A stretch of DNA of 64,000 bases from Sulfurisoma sp963709555 (GTDB lineage Bacteria > Pseudomonadota > Gammaproteobacteria > Burkholderiales > Rhodocyclaceae): the NCBI GenBank assembly GCA_963709555.1, contig CAVPWR010000003.1:186001-250000 (forward strand), written 5' to 3'. This document shows, piece after piece, positions 46,146 to 55,758 of this stretch (position 1 is the first letter of the stretch; the number at the start of each line of letters is the position of its first letter). The position numbers were made by a program, and so were the translations under genes. The notes beneath the pieces are model-generated. The model saw only the letters and a list, made by a program, of their open reading frames with translations. It ran no database searches and was not told the DNA's origin.

Positions 46146-46655
46146 ATGAACGCGATCACGCGCCACCTGCGTCCGGAAGACATCATCTTCGACGTCACCG
46201 TCTCGAACAAGCAAGAGCTCTTCGAACTCGTCGGGCGGCAGCTGGAAATGGGCCATGCGCTGTCGCCGAAAAGCGTTGCCCTGGCGCTGTCCAGACGCGA
46301 GCAGATCGGTTCGACCGGCCTGGGGCTTGGCGTCGCCATTCCCCATGCGCGGATCACGGACCTGAAGCGGATACTGGTCGCCTACCTTCGGCTGAAGTCG
46401 CCGATCCCGTTCGACGCTCCGGACGGCAAGGCCGTATCCGATATCCTCGTCCTGCTCGTGCCAAAGCAGGCGACGGAGGCGCATCTGAAGATACTGGCCG
46501 ACGCGACGCAGATGTTCGCGGACAAGGAATTTCGCCAGCGGCTGCAGCAAGGTGGCGATCGCCAGGAGGTCAAGGATCTCTTCGATGCCTGGACCGAGTC
46601 ACCGTCCTGGCAGCACCGGGAACCGTACAAGCCGTCGTCGCACGAAAGGATATAG
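46146..46655 (+). CDS. PTS EIIA-type protein (PtsN-like)
   Basis: Cytoplasmic phosphotransfer domain of 169 residues of the fructose/mannitol EIIA fold. Active-site histidine in LGVAIPHARITDLKR (near residue 66), preceded by SRREQIGSTGLGLG; N-terminus LRPEDIIFDVTVSNKQELFELV and C-terminal core LKILADATQMFADKEFRQRL fit PtsN (EIIA-Ntr). No EIIB or EIIC domain is present and no transporter is near, so it is probably regulatory. The gene is 172 bases after kdpE. In E. coli dephosphorylated EIIA-Ntr binds KdpD and stimulates it (known), which makes this position notable. Main ptsN is usually near rpoN, so this may be a paralogue. Frame intact. Confidence 0.88.
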   Translation: MNAITRHLRPEDIIFDVTVSNKQELFELVGRQLEMGHALSPKSVALALSRREQIGSTGLGLGVAIPHARITDLKRILVAYLRLKSPIPFDAPDGKAVSDILVLLVPKQATEAHLKILADATQMFADKEFRQRLQQGGDRQEVKDLFDAWTESPSWQHREPYKPSSHERI

Positions 46656-46659
46656 GACC

Positions 46660-46959
46660 ATGGGCTCAGACCTGTGCATCGGCATCGCTTCGCGAAACGA
46701 GGGGCTCGAAATCGCGCTTCATGAGCGAGGTCGCCCCGGGGCTGCCGCGACCTTCGCGGCTACAGAGCTGGGGTTGGCAACCCTCAAGGTATTCCTGGCC
46801 GGGGCCGGGAACCCGGTGCGGCTGGCGGTTTCCGGAGCAGCTGCATTGACTATCGCGCTGGCGCTGGGCAATTCACCGCGTTGCGAGATATGCATCGTTT
46901 CCCCCGCCATCGCCGATCATGCAGTCGCCCTGGCACAGTACGCCGGGCGTTCGATCTGA
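46660..46959 (+). CDS. short IS110-transposase-like N-terminal domain protein
   Basis: ORF of 99 residues, 4 bases after the EIIA stop, intact. The pattern IGIASRNEGLEIALHERG, then ATELGLATLKVFLAGAG, VRLAVSGAAALTIALALGN and EICIVSPAIADHAVALAQYAG follows the N-terminal RuvC-like (DEDD) fold of IS110-family transposases, but the expected acidic residues (GID, LEATG) are replaced (GIA, AVSGA) and the C-terminal half is missing. It could be a domesticated domain or a decayed insertion sequence remnant; clean frame and tight spacing favour the former. Resemblance is by eye only. Confidence 0.55.
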   Translation: MGSDLCIGIASRNEGLEIALHERGRPGAAATFAATELGLATLKVFLAGAGNPVRLAVSGAAALTIALALGNSPRCEICIVSPAIADHAVALAQYAGRSI

Positions 46960-46967
46960 GCATTGCC

Positions 46968-47165
46968 ATGGCGACCCACGTCTGCCCGGTATGCGGCGCC
47001 GAACACGAAGTCCATCCTATACTCCATCAGTTGGCTTACGGTCGGCAGCTAAACTGCTCAGCACGCTGCAAGACGCTTTTTCCGCGCGTGGTAATGGCGC
47101 GGATCGAAGCGGAAATGGCCGGACCTCAGGGGCGGCACGCCAACGGCAAGGCAGACGCCGGCTGA
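46968..47165 (+). CDS. small zinc-ribbon protein
   Basis: Protein of 65 residues starting at ATG 46968, 8 bases after the previous stop. THVCPVCGAEHEV and LNCSARCKTLFPRVV give two cysteine pairs that can hold one zinc. The tail is basic and disordered (GRHANGKADAG). No family recognised. Likely the third gene of a small unit with the EIIA and IS110-like genes. Confidence 0.65.
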   Translation: MATHVCPVCGAEHEVHPILHQLAYGRQLNCSARCKTLFPRVVMARIEAEMAGPQGRHANGKADAG

Positions 47166-47302
47166 GGCAACCCATGCGGCGTGGTCAAGTTTGGACACAT
47201 GATCGGCCTGATTTTCCCAAAATTGAACGGCCGAGTTTGGCCGAACTGAGACACCGAAGGCAGGAGGGCACCTTCACGTGCTTCCAGCTTCTGGTATAGC
47301 CG

Positions 47303-50071
47303 CTACGGCGCCGCATCCTGCGCGTCCTTCGGCGGCAGCGGCGCGAAGTAGCTCGCCGCCAGCACCAGCAGGGCGACGCCGATCAGCGTCGCGGTCCAGG
47401 TGACGGTGCCGCGGCCGGTGGCGTCGAACAGCAGCAGCTTGGCGCCGACGATGCCGAGCAGGCCGAAGCCGCCGAACCAGAGTTCGCGCAGGCTGCGGCG
47501 CGAGGCGTGGATCATGGTGCCGATGGCGGTGATGGTCCAGAAGATGGTCAGGATGGCCTGGAACAGGGTGGAGCGCATCAGCGCATGCATTTCGAACGGC
47601 ACGCCGCCCCAGTGATGGGCGATGCGGCCGGCGAGCGCCGAGAGCCAGACGAAGGCCAGCGCCGCGGCGAGGTAGCGCAGTGGTGGCCGCAGTTGCTCGT
47701 CCAGCGCGCGGGAGAGCAGCAGCAGGGCGCCGATGCCGGCGAGCTGGGTGGCATCGAAGAAGTTGAGCACGGGAACGTAGGGCAGGCCGAGGCCGCTGCC
47801 GCCGGCGAGATGCAGGTTGCCCCAGGCCAGCAGCATCACGAGCGCCAGCGCCGGCGGCGCGATGCCGAGCGGCACGTAGCCCGCCCTTGTCGGCCGCGAA
47901 GGGCCAGATGCCGCGGCGCTCGCCGAGGGACGGCAGCGCGATGCCGGCGGCGAGGGTCAGCGCCCAGGCCATGAACGGCCACAGCTTGACGCCGGGCGCG
48001 AGCTGCTGCGCCTGCCATGACAGTTCCGCCGGCAGCACGACCAGCAGCAGCCACCAGGCGCCGAGATGGCGCACGGTCTGCAGGCTGGCCGTGCCGGCTT
48101 CTTTCGTGCGCCGCCAGCAGGACGTAATGCAGGACGAACGCCAGCGGCAGCGCCAGGGCCATGTAGCCGGCGAGCGGGTGGCCGGCGCGGTCCATGGTCA
48201 TGAGCGGCGGCGGCCCACATGCCGGCCAGCAGCAGGATCGCCGCCGCGCGCACTTGCGGCCAGTCCCACAGCTTCGCCAGTCCTTCGAGGCCGAGCACGG
48301 TGGCGGCGACGAACAGCAGGCCGTAGGGTGCGTGGAGGGCGTGCGGCGCGAAGCGCTCGATCTCGCCGAGGCCGGCGCCCAGCCACCAGAGCATGGCCCA
48401 GACGAAGGGCAGGAGCGGCGAAACGCGGGAGTCCTTCTTGTCGGTTGCGTCCGCTTCCAGCGAACGCAGCAGGCGCGCGGCGACGAGGCCGGCGAGGGTC
48501 AGGATGAAGGCGCCGAGCACCGCGTCGTTGGTGACGGCCAGGCGATGGCCGAGGTTGGGCCAGCCGAGCAGCAGGGCGAAGCCGGCGGCGAACTGCATCG
48601 CCAGGCCGGTGCCCTGCGCCAGCTGGCGGCGCATGCGCACGCCGAACCACAGCACGGCCGTGCCTTCCGCCGCCCAGAAGGCGGAGGTGACCTGCGCGCC
48701 GAAGGCCAGCGGCACCGAGACGGTGAGCAAAGCGATGCCGATGCCGAGGTGGCTGCGCTCGACGATGCGGATCTCCGGCTCGGGCCGGCGGAACATCAGG
48801 GCCCAGAGGGCGAAGTACCAGAGCGAGCCGATCAGCGCGCTCCACGCCAGGCCATACTCCGTGCCTTCCATCAGCCGCGCCTGGAGGAAGGCGCCGACCA
48901 GCGGCGTGCCGAACAGCAGCATGCCGTCGCGCCACCCGGCCAGCCCCGGCGCCCGCAGCAGCGCGGTGGCCGCCGGCATCGCCGAGTAGGCGGCGAGGAA
49001 GATGACGACGAAGATCTGCGTCACCAGGTAGTGCCGCTCCTGATAGCCGTCGATGGCCCAGGCCATGCCGACCGCGAGGGTGAAGATGAAGCCGGCGATG
49101 TTGAGCACCCGCCACGACTTGAACCAGTCGACGCCGAGGATGAAGACGTTGAGCAGGGCGAAGTAGGAGAACAGCCCCAGCGGCGTGTCGGCGCGGCCGC
49201 CGGCCAGCACCGGGGCGAGGAAGGCGCCGGAGAGGCCGAGCACGGCGAGCGCCGGGCCGTCCTGTTTCGCCGCGAGGAAGACGCAGGCCACGCCGAGCAC
49301 GGCGAACAGGCCGAAGGCCAGACCCTGGCCGATCATGGCGTAGCGTTCGAGCATGAAGTAGCCGACGAGGTAGAGCAGGGCGAAGCCGCCGCCCTGGATG
49401 GCCAGGCCGAAGGTGCGGTGGATCTGGTGCAACGGGTCGCGCACCTTGCTCACGCCGAAGACGATCAGCGCGACGCCGCCCGCGGCGGCGAGGAACAGCC
49501 GCAGCGGCACCGGCATCAGGCCGTACTCGGCGGCGAGCTTGAGGCCCGAGGCGACGCCGAAGAACAGCAGGATGATGCCGATCTTGGCCAGCGGGTTGCC
49601 GGCCCAGATTTTGGCCAGCCACTCCGGCATCTCGATGGGGGAGCGGAAGGGCTCGGCGGCGGGTTGCGCCTCCGGCTGTGCGCTGTCTGGCGCCGCAGGT
49701 TCCGGCTTGTCGGGCGCGGCGGGTTCTGGCTTGTCGGACGCGACGACGAGGTTCCAGTCGTCCTTGTCCACGGCAGCCGGCATCGCTTGCGGCTGCGGCG
49801 CCTCGGTCGTCGGTGTCGCGGAGGCGATGTCGCGCCACTCCGGCTCGCGGCCGTCGCGCAGGGCGTCAACTTCGTCGCGCAGGGTGGCAAGCTCTTCCTC
49901 GACGCGCTGCAGGCGTTCGAGCACATCCGCGTCGTCGGGCGTGCGCCGGGGGGGCTGGCGCTGGCCCAGCCAGAGGCCGACGATGGCGCCGACCACGGCG
50001 CCCATGACCCACAGGCCGTGGCCGATGGCACCGCCGACGATTGCTCCGATCAATGCTCCGACGATCCACAT
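47303..50071 (-). CDS. DUF2339 large membrane protein (frameshifted)
   Basis: Polytopic membrane protein of about 920 residues, function unknown. N-terminus: two Gly-rich spans (MWIVGALIGAIVGGAIGHGL, VVGAIVGLWLG), a short coiled coil (VLERLQRVEEELATLRDEVDAL), then a Pro/Glu/Ala linker with the repeat KPEPAAPD, then the DUF2339 core (EMPEWLAKIWAGNPLAKIG, LAAEYGLMPVPLRLFLAAAGG) and more than 20 hydrophobic segments. The frame breaks near 48205, 48110 and 47880, and the last segment ends LPPKDAQDAAP at 47303. The 137-base gap 47166-47302 between it and the convergent zinc-ribbon gene holds no gene. It starts 17 bases after the LplT-like gene region on the same strand order. Confidence 0.85.
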
Positions 50072-50087
50072 GATCCAGTCCTTTCAG

Positions 50088-51808
50088 TCAGGCCGATGGC
50101 GCCGGCAGTGGCGCGCCGACCGCGAGTTCGATGCGGGACAACAATCCGCCGCGTGCCGTCAGCGTGACCGGCAGGCGCGGTACTTCGCTTGCCACATCGC
50201 TCAGGGCATGCGGCTGCAGCAGCCCCACCAGTTCCCCTGCTGCGAGCGCGGCATCAATTTCTGAAAAAGTCGGCGCTGGCGGCACGGTGCCATCGTAATA
50301 GATCGCGCGGCTCTCTTTGAAGACGAAGCGCAGCAGGGGGCCATGGGCGAGCCGGCGGTCGATGACGAAGCGGATGGGGCGGCGGCTGGCCGCCATCAGC
50401 AACAGCGCGTCGATGGCATCGGCCCGCTCGCACACGAGCACGGCGGCGCCGTCGTGCGGCACGCGCTCGAGGCCGCTGGCGCGCAGGCGATAGACGCTGT
50501 GGATCAGCAGCCAGACGACGAAGCGCAGCAGGAACTCGGGAACCAGGCCGTAGATGAACACGGCGACCGCGGCATTGCACAGCGCGGCGACGCCGAACAG
50601 CGGCGGGAATCGTCAGCCCGTTGCCGAGCATGGCGGCCGCGGCCAGCGCGCCGACCACCATGAACAGGGCGTTGAAGATGTTGTTGGCGGCGATGACGCG
50701 GGCGCGGTGGGCGGGGCTGGAGCGCTGCTGCACCAGCGCGTAGAGCGGCACGATGAAGAAACCGCCGAAGATGCCGAGCAGCGCGAGGTCGGCGAGGATG
50801 CGCCAGGTCGCCGCCTGTTCGAGCAGGGCCAGCGCGCCGAGCGCGTCGGCGCCGGCCGGCCCGGCCGGGCGAGGCGAAGGCGAGGTCGAGGCCGAACAGC
50901 GTGAGGCCGATGGAGCCGAAGGGGACGAGGCCGAGTTCGACGCGCTCGGCCGACAGCCGTTCGCACAGCATCGAGCCGATGCCGATGCCGAGGGTGAAGG
51001 TCGCCAGCAGCAGCGTCACGGCGGTCTCCGAGCCGCCGAGCACGTTCCTGGTGTAGGCGGGGAACTGGGCGAGGAACATGGCGCCGTAGAGCCAGAACCA
51101 GGAAATGCCCATGATGGAGAGGAAGACCGCACGGTTCTCGCGGGCGAAGGCGATGTTGCGCCAGGTCTCGACTATCGGGTTCAGGTTGACCTTCAGCTCG
51201 GGCGCGGGCGGCGGCGCCGACGGAATGCCGCGGCTGGCGAGATAGCCGGCGACGGCGAAGACGAGGCCGACCAGGGTGATGGCGCCCGATCCTCCGAGGT
51301 CGCCGGCGAGCAGGCCGCCGAGCAGGGTGCCGATGAGGATGGCGACGAAGGTGCCGGCCTCGATCAGCGCGTTGCCGCCGACCAGTTCCTTCTCCTGCAG
51401 GTGCTGCGGCAGGATCGCGTACTTGATCGGGCCGAACAGCGTCGAATGCAGGCCGAGCAGGAACAGCGAAACCAGCAGCACCTCTAGGCTGTGGAGCACG
51501 AAGCCGGCGCCGGCGACGAGCACGATGCCGATCTCGAGCAGCTTGACCAGGCGCGTCAGCTTCGCCTTGTCGTACTTGTCGGCGATCTGGCCGGCGGTCG
51601 CCGAGAAGAGGAAGAAGGGCAGGATGAAAATGCCGGCGGCGAGGTTGGCCAGCACCTCGGGCTTCAACGTGGTCCAGCTCGCCGCCTGGAAAGTGAGCAG
51701 CACCACCATCGCGTTCTTCAGCACGTTGTCGTTGAGCGCGCCGAGGAACTGGGTGACGAAGAGGGGCAGGAAGCGGCGGGCGCGGAGGAGGCGGGTCTGG
51801 GTGCTCAT
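50088..51808 (-). CDS. LplT-like MFS transporter fused to degenerate acyltransferase domain (frameshifts)
   Basis: Residues 1-400: MFS protein resembling the lysophospholipid flippase LplT (FLPLFVTQFLGALNDNVLKNAM, FGPIKYAILPQHLQEKELVGGNALIEAGTF, IAANNIFNALFMVVGALAAAAML). The last roughly 150 residues look like a PlsC/LPLAT acyltransferase, but the HX4D site is CERADAID (no His) and the FPEG motif is absent (GLLQPHALSD). Frame breaks near 50870 and 50605. An exact 23-bp repeat copy (50264-50286) lies in the acyltransferase part, read as VPPAPTF. ATG at 51808 overlaps the amidohydrolase stop (ATGA). aas, its usual partner, is two genes upstream. Confidence 0.82.
50264..50286 (+). repeat. dispersed 23-bp repeat, copy 3 (inside LplT-like fusion gene)
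   Basis: Exact copy. On the coding strand it is read V-P-P-A-P-T-F, a different frame from that used in norE (R-A-A-S-A-D-F). Confidence 0.85.
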
Positions 51809-53047
51809 GCGAGCTCCGGGGCGAAGAAGCGACGGGTTTCGAAGATGCCGGCGGGCAGGCGGTGGCTTGCCGGCCTTGAGGTGGCGCTTGAGCACGAAGT
51901 CGAACAGCAGCGGGTTGTGGCCGTGCAATTCGTCGAGCACGGGTACGACCTCCGCGGCGAGCATGCCGGCCTTGGCGAACTCGGCCGGCGCGAACAGCGG
52001 CATCACGCCCGGCAGCGGGTAGTCCGAGCCGTTGAGCAGGCGGCCGTGCCAGTCGTCGTGCTCGACGATGGCGCGCACCACCTTGAGCGAGCGGTTGCGC
52101 TGGGTGATGGCGGAGATGTCGGCGAAGAGGCGGCCGCGATGCGCCGGCTCGGCCATCAGGCGCGAGAACAGTTCGAAGCTGGCGACGCGCTTGCCGCCAC
52201 GGTCGAGGTCGGCATCCTCGCCGATGGAAGCGCAGTGGGCGAGGATCACGCGCACGCCGGCGTCGAGCGCGCGGCGCAGCTTGAGCGGGTTGCCGAACTC
52301 GGGCCGGCCGGCGCCATGCACGGCCTTCTCCTCGCCGGCGTGGGTGATCAGCGGCAGGTCGAGCTTCGCCTGCGCGCGGTAGAAGGCATCGCAGCGCGGC
52401 GAGGCCGGATCGATGCCCATGGCCGGCGGCAGCCACTTCACCGCGCGGGCGCCTTCGGCCTTTGCGCGTTCGAGCGCGGCCACGGCGTCGGGCCGGTAGG
52501 GATGGATCGAGGCGACCCATTCGAACTGCTGCGGATACTTGCGGGCGAGGTCGCGGGCGTAATCGTTCGGCACGTAGAAGGCACTGCGCTCGGGCAGGGC
52601 CTTGCCGGCCTCGTCGTGGGCGCGGTCGAAGGCGAAGAGCATGAGCTTGACGCCGGGGCGCATGCCTTCGAGCAGGTTGTGCATGCGCTCGACGTAGCTC
52701 TGGTCCACGCGGCCCGGCGCGTCGTGGGCGCAGCCGGCGTTGAGGTAGAACAGGCGCTGCGCGAACTGCACCGGATGCAGCAGGCTGTTCATTTCCTCGG
52801 CGACGACGATGCCGCTGCCGGAGTCGCCGGTGCCGGCGATGTGGGCATGGCAGTCCCAGACGCGGGCGGGGTCGATGCCGGCCCAGGCGGCGTGCACCAG
52901 CGGGTGGTCGGCCAGCTCCGGCGGCAGGCTGGCGTGGCAGGGGTTCCAGACGCGCGGCACGGCGCGCGCGATGCCCCAGGCCGCGGTGGCGGCGAGGCCG
53001 GCGCCGAGGGCGCCGAGCAGCAGGCGGCGTTGACGGTTGATGGTCAT
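51805..53047 (-). CDS. Tat-exported amidohydrolase (TIM-barrel), one frameshift near the end
   Basis: About 414 residues. The N-terminus NRQRRLLLGALGAGLAATAAWG has a twin-arginine-type export signal. Amidohydrolase_2 features: WDCHAHIAG (metal HxH), LPLITHAGEEKAV, VILAHCASIGEDAD and LLNGSDYPLPG (metal Asp). These indicate a metal-dependent hydrolase or decarboxylase with unknown substrate. The frame breaks near 51865; corrected, it ends IFETRRFFAPELA with TGA 51805-51807 overlapping the next ATG. It lies between aas (1-base gap at 53048) and the LplT-like gene, an odd position for such an enzyme, suggesting a lipid- or headgroup-related substrate (inference). Confidence 0.85.
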
Positions 53048-53048
53048 G

Positions 53049-55199
53049 TCAGGCGCTCTCGGCCAGGCGCTTGAGCGTCACGTAGTCGATCTTGCCGGTG
53101 CCGAGCAGCGGCAGCGCCTCGAGGAAGACGATCTTCCTCGGCACGGCGAGTTCGGGATAGCCAAGCTCGCGCGCCTTCAGCTGCAGCGTCTCGCGTACCA
53201 GCGCGGCGTCGGTCGAGAACAGCACCAGCGCCTCGCCCTTGGCGGCGTCGGGCTGGCTCGAGGCGGCGTGGGGCTTGTCGGGCGAGGCGGCGGCGGCGAG
53301 CTTCTCGACCGACTCGAGGCTGACCATCTCGCCGGCGACCTTGGCGAAGCGCTTGACGCGGCCGACGATGCGCACGAAGCCCTCGGCGTCGATGTCGACG
53401 ATGTCGCCGGTCTCGTACCAGCCTTCGCCCTCGCTCGAGGCCGGCGGCTGCAGCACGCCCGGCTGGTCATACTTGAGGTAGCCGGCCATCAGGTTGGGGC
53501 CGCGCACGTGCAGCAGGCCGCCGCGCTCGATGCCGGGCACGGGGACGAGACGCGGCTCGATGCCGGGCAGGAACTGGCCGACCGTGCCGGTGCGGTAGGC
53601 CATGGGCGTGTTCACCGCCAGCACCGGTGCGGTCTCGGTGGCGCCGTAGCCTTCGAAGATGCGCTGGCCGAACTTCTCGAACCAGAGGTTGCGCACCGGC
53701 TCCGCCAGCTTCTCGGCGCCGGCGATGACGTAGCGCAGGCGGAAGAAGTCGTAGGGGTGGGCGAACTTGCCGTAGTTGGCGAGGAAGGTGCTGGTGCCGA
53801 ACAGCACGGTGCAGGCGCGGTCGTAGGCGAGCTCGGGAATCACCCGGTAGTGCAGCGGCGAGGGGTAGAGGAAGAGGCCGGCGCCGCTCAGCACCGGCAG
53901 CAGCGCGCCGGCGGTGAGGCCGAAGGAGTGGAAGATCGGCAGCGCGTTGAGGACCTTGTCGTCGGGCGAGATGTCGATGACCGCGCGCACCTGGGCGATG
54001 TTGGCGAGCAGCGCGCGGTGCGGCAGTACCACGCCCTTGGGCTTGCCTTCCGAACCCGAGGTAAACAGTACGACAGCGGCGTCCTCGGGCGAGGTCGGCA
54101 GTTCGAAGCCGCGCGGGAACCACAGCGCGTGGCCCATGAGCCAGAGCTTGTCGGCGAAGGTCATGGTCGGCCGCAGGTCTTCGAGATAGACGAGGCGGAT
54201 GCCGGTCAGCCCGGCGAGCTTGTCGGCAAGCTTGGCCTGTTCGACGAAGGCGCGCGAGGTGACGACGACCTTGACGGTGGCGGCGGTGCAGGCGGCCTGC
54301 ATGCCCTCGGTGCCGGCCGTGTAGTTGAGCATGGCCGGCACGCGGCGACGCGCCGACAGTCCGAACACCAGCGCCAGCGTCGGCGCGAGGTTGGGCAGCA
54401 GCAGGCCGATGCGCTCGCCGGCGCTTGCCTCGGGCGCGCCGCGCAGCACGAGGCGGGTCAGGGCGAGCGCCATCTTCAGCAAGTCGTGGTAGCTATACTC
54501 GATCTGTTTCATGTCCTCGACCAGGCGGCGGCCGCGGCCGTGGATCTCGGCGGCGTCGCACAGCGCGGACCACAGGGTTTGCTGCGGGCGGGAGGTGAAC
54601 AGCATGTCCTGCATCAGGCGGCGCATGGCCTCGCCGGCCAGGCGCCGGCGCTGCTTGGCGGTGGCCGCGTCCGGCATGTCGATGCGTGTCGCCGGCAGGA
54701 TGGTGATGGTGATGCGGGGGAAGAGGCGGCGCGGCGCCTTGCCGGAGACGCGCGCGAAATAGCTGCGGGCGGTGCCGTCGAGGCGCACCGGCACGATGGT
54801 GGCGGCGGTCCTGGCGGCGACGAATGCCGGTCCCTCGTAGACCTTCATCAGGCTGCCGGTGACGGTGATGCGTCCCTCGGGAAAGATCATTACCGGGCGG
54901 CCCGACTCGAGCAGGCGGATGACCTTCTTCATGGCCATCGGACTGGTCGGATCGACCGCCAGGTAATCGACCTGGGAGAGGATCAGGCGGAAGTACCAGG
55001 AACGGGCGACGCCGGTATGAACGACGAAGACCGGATCGATTGGCAGGTAGAGGCCGAGCAGCAGGCCGTCGAGGAAGGACTCGTGGTTGGCGATGATCAG
55101 CAGCCGCGGCGCGGCCAGCGACTGCATCTCGCCCTTGACGCGGACGCCATAAAGCAGCGAGGCCAGGGCACGCAGCAGGAATCGGATCAGGGTGCGCAT
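53049..55199 (-). CDS. aas: Aas, 2-acyl-GPE acyltransferase / acyl-ACP synthetase
   Basis: Bifunctional inner-membrane-associated enzyme of 716 residues (E. coli Aas has 719) that reacylates lysophospholipids. N-terminal PlsC-type acyltransferase: NHESFLDG (HX4D, near residue 38) and FPEGRITVTGS (near 105). C-terminal AMP-binding synthetase: FTSGSEGKPKGVVLPH (P-loop, near 355), FEGYGATETAP (near 480), YETGDIVDIDAEGFVRIVGR and the Lys-containing tail GTGKIDYVTLKRLAE. No frameshift. Together with the LplT-like gene it forms a lysophospholipid uptake and repair set. Confidence 0.93.
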   Translation of the reverse strand: MRTLIRFLLRALASLLYGVRVKGEMQSLAAPRLLIIANHESFLDGLLLGLYLPIDPVFVVHTGVARSWYFRLILSQVDYLAVDPTSPMAMKKVIRLLESGRPVMIFPEGRITVTGSLMKVYEGPAFVAARTAATIVPVRLDGTARSYFARVSGKAPRRLFPRITITILPATRIDMPDAATAKQRRRLAGEAMRRLMQDMLFTSRPQQTLWSALCDAAEIHGRGRRLVEDMKQIEYSYHDLLKMALALTRLVLRGAPEASAGERIGLLLPNLAPTLALVFGLSARRRVPAMLNYTAGTEGMQAACTAATVKVVVTSRAFVEQAKLADKLAGLTGIRLVYLEDLRPTMTFADKLWLMGHALWFPRGFELPTSPEDAAVVLFTSGSEGKPKGVVLPHRALLANIAQVRAVIDISPDDKVLNALPIFHSFGLTAGALLPVLSGAGLFLYPSPLHYRVIPELAYDRACTVLFGTSTFLANYGKFAHPYDFFRLRYVIAGAEKLAEPVRNLWFEKFGQRIFEGYGATETAPVLAVNTPMAYRTGTVGQFLPGIEPRLVPVPGIERGGLLHVRGPNLMAGYLKYDQPGVLQPPASSEGEGWYETGDIVDIDAEGFVRIVGRVKRFAKVAGEMVSLESVEKLAAAASPDKPHAASSQPDAAKGEALVLFSTDAALVRETLQLKARELGYPELAVPRKIVFLEALPLLGTGKIDYVTLKRLAESA

Positions 55200-55291
55200 C
55201 AGGCTTTCCTCCCGTGTTGCGGTTCTCGTACTTTCGTCATAACCATATAGCTAGCCACATCGATATGTTGTTCAAAAAAAACGAACGCCGT

Positions 55292-55615
55292 TCAGGTCGT
55301 TTCGGAAATGTATTCGATTACGTTGCCGAACACCGTCAGCAGCCACTTGCGGTCGATCCAGAACCAGACTTCCTTGCCGATCTTCTCCGAGCTCAGCACG
55401 CCGGACTCGCGCAGCACCTTGAGGTGATGGGAGACGGTGGATCGGGTGAGGGTGGAGACTTCGGCGATCTGGCCGACGTTGAGGCGATCGCCCGGCTCGA
55501 ACAGCAGCAATATCCTTTGCCTGTGCTCGTCGCCGAGTGCCGTGAACACCTTGGACATGGCGTGCCAGCGGGCGGGGATGGCGCGGCGGTAGTCTTTTCT
55601 CATATCGACGATCAT
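55292..55615 (-). CDS. ArsR-family regulator without metal-site cysteines
   Basis: Winged-helix repressor of about 107 residues (start ATG 55615, MIVDMRKDYRR; 55603 is the alternative). Core: FTALGDEHRQRILLLFEPGD, LNVGQIAEVSTLTRSTVSHHLKVLRESGVLSSEKIG, then a wing VWFWIDRK. No cysteine is present, so the classical metal-sensing sites of ArsR/SmtB are missing; it may sense another ligand. The operator-like dyad at 55620-55634 overlaps its own promoter region. It sits upstream of aas on the same strand and divergent from the SulP gene. Confidence 0.88.
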   Translation of the reverse strand: MIVDMRKDYRRAIPARWHAMSKVFTALGDEHRQRILLLFEPGDRLNVGQIAEVSTLTRSTVSHHLKVLRESGVLSSEKIGKEVWFWIDRKWLLTVFGNVIEYISETT

Positions 55616-55619
55616 AGTT

Positions 55620-55634
55620 ATGTCGTTTCGACAT
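55620..55634. promoter_or_regulatory. operator-like dyad in the arsR-sulP gap
   Basis: ATGTCG-TTT-CGACAT, 6-bp perfect arms, immediately upstream of the ArsR-type start and 125 bases before the SulP ATG. Size and position fit an ArsR autoregulatory site; it could also affect sulP. Confidence 0.55.
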
Positions 55635-55758
55635 GTCAACATGAATTTTCGCCGCCCACGCTCGGTCCGGTCGCGGTGGTAAGCTGCCCAGACCCGAGGC
55701 GTAACCATGGCTCATCCATGTCTTCGACGATGCCCCCAGACCTGATGTGCACTGCGCA

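Noticed and set aside
47178..47300. TGGTCAAGTTTGGACACATG looked like an insertion-sequence end
   Set aside because: No transposase, no matching inverted end and no target duplication could be found in the window.
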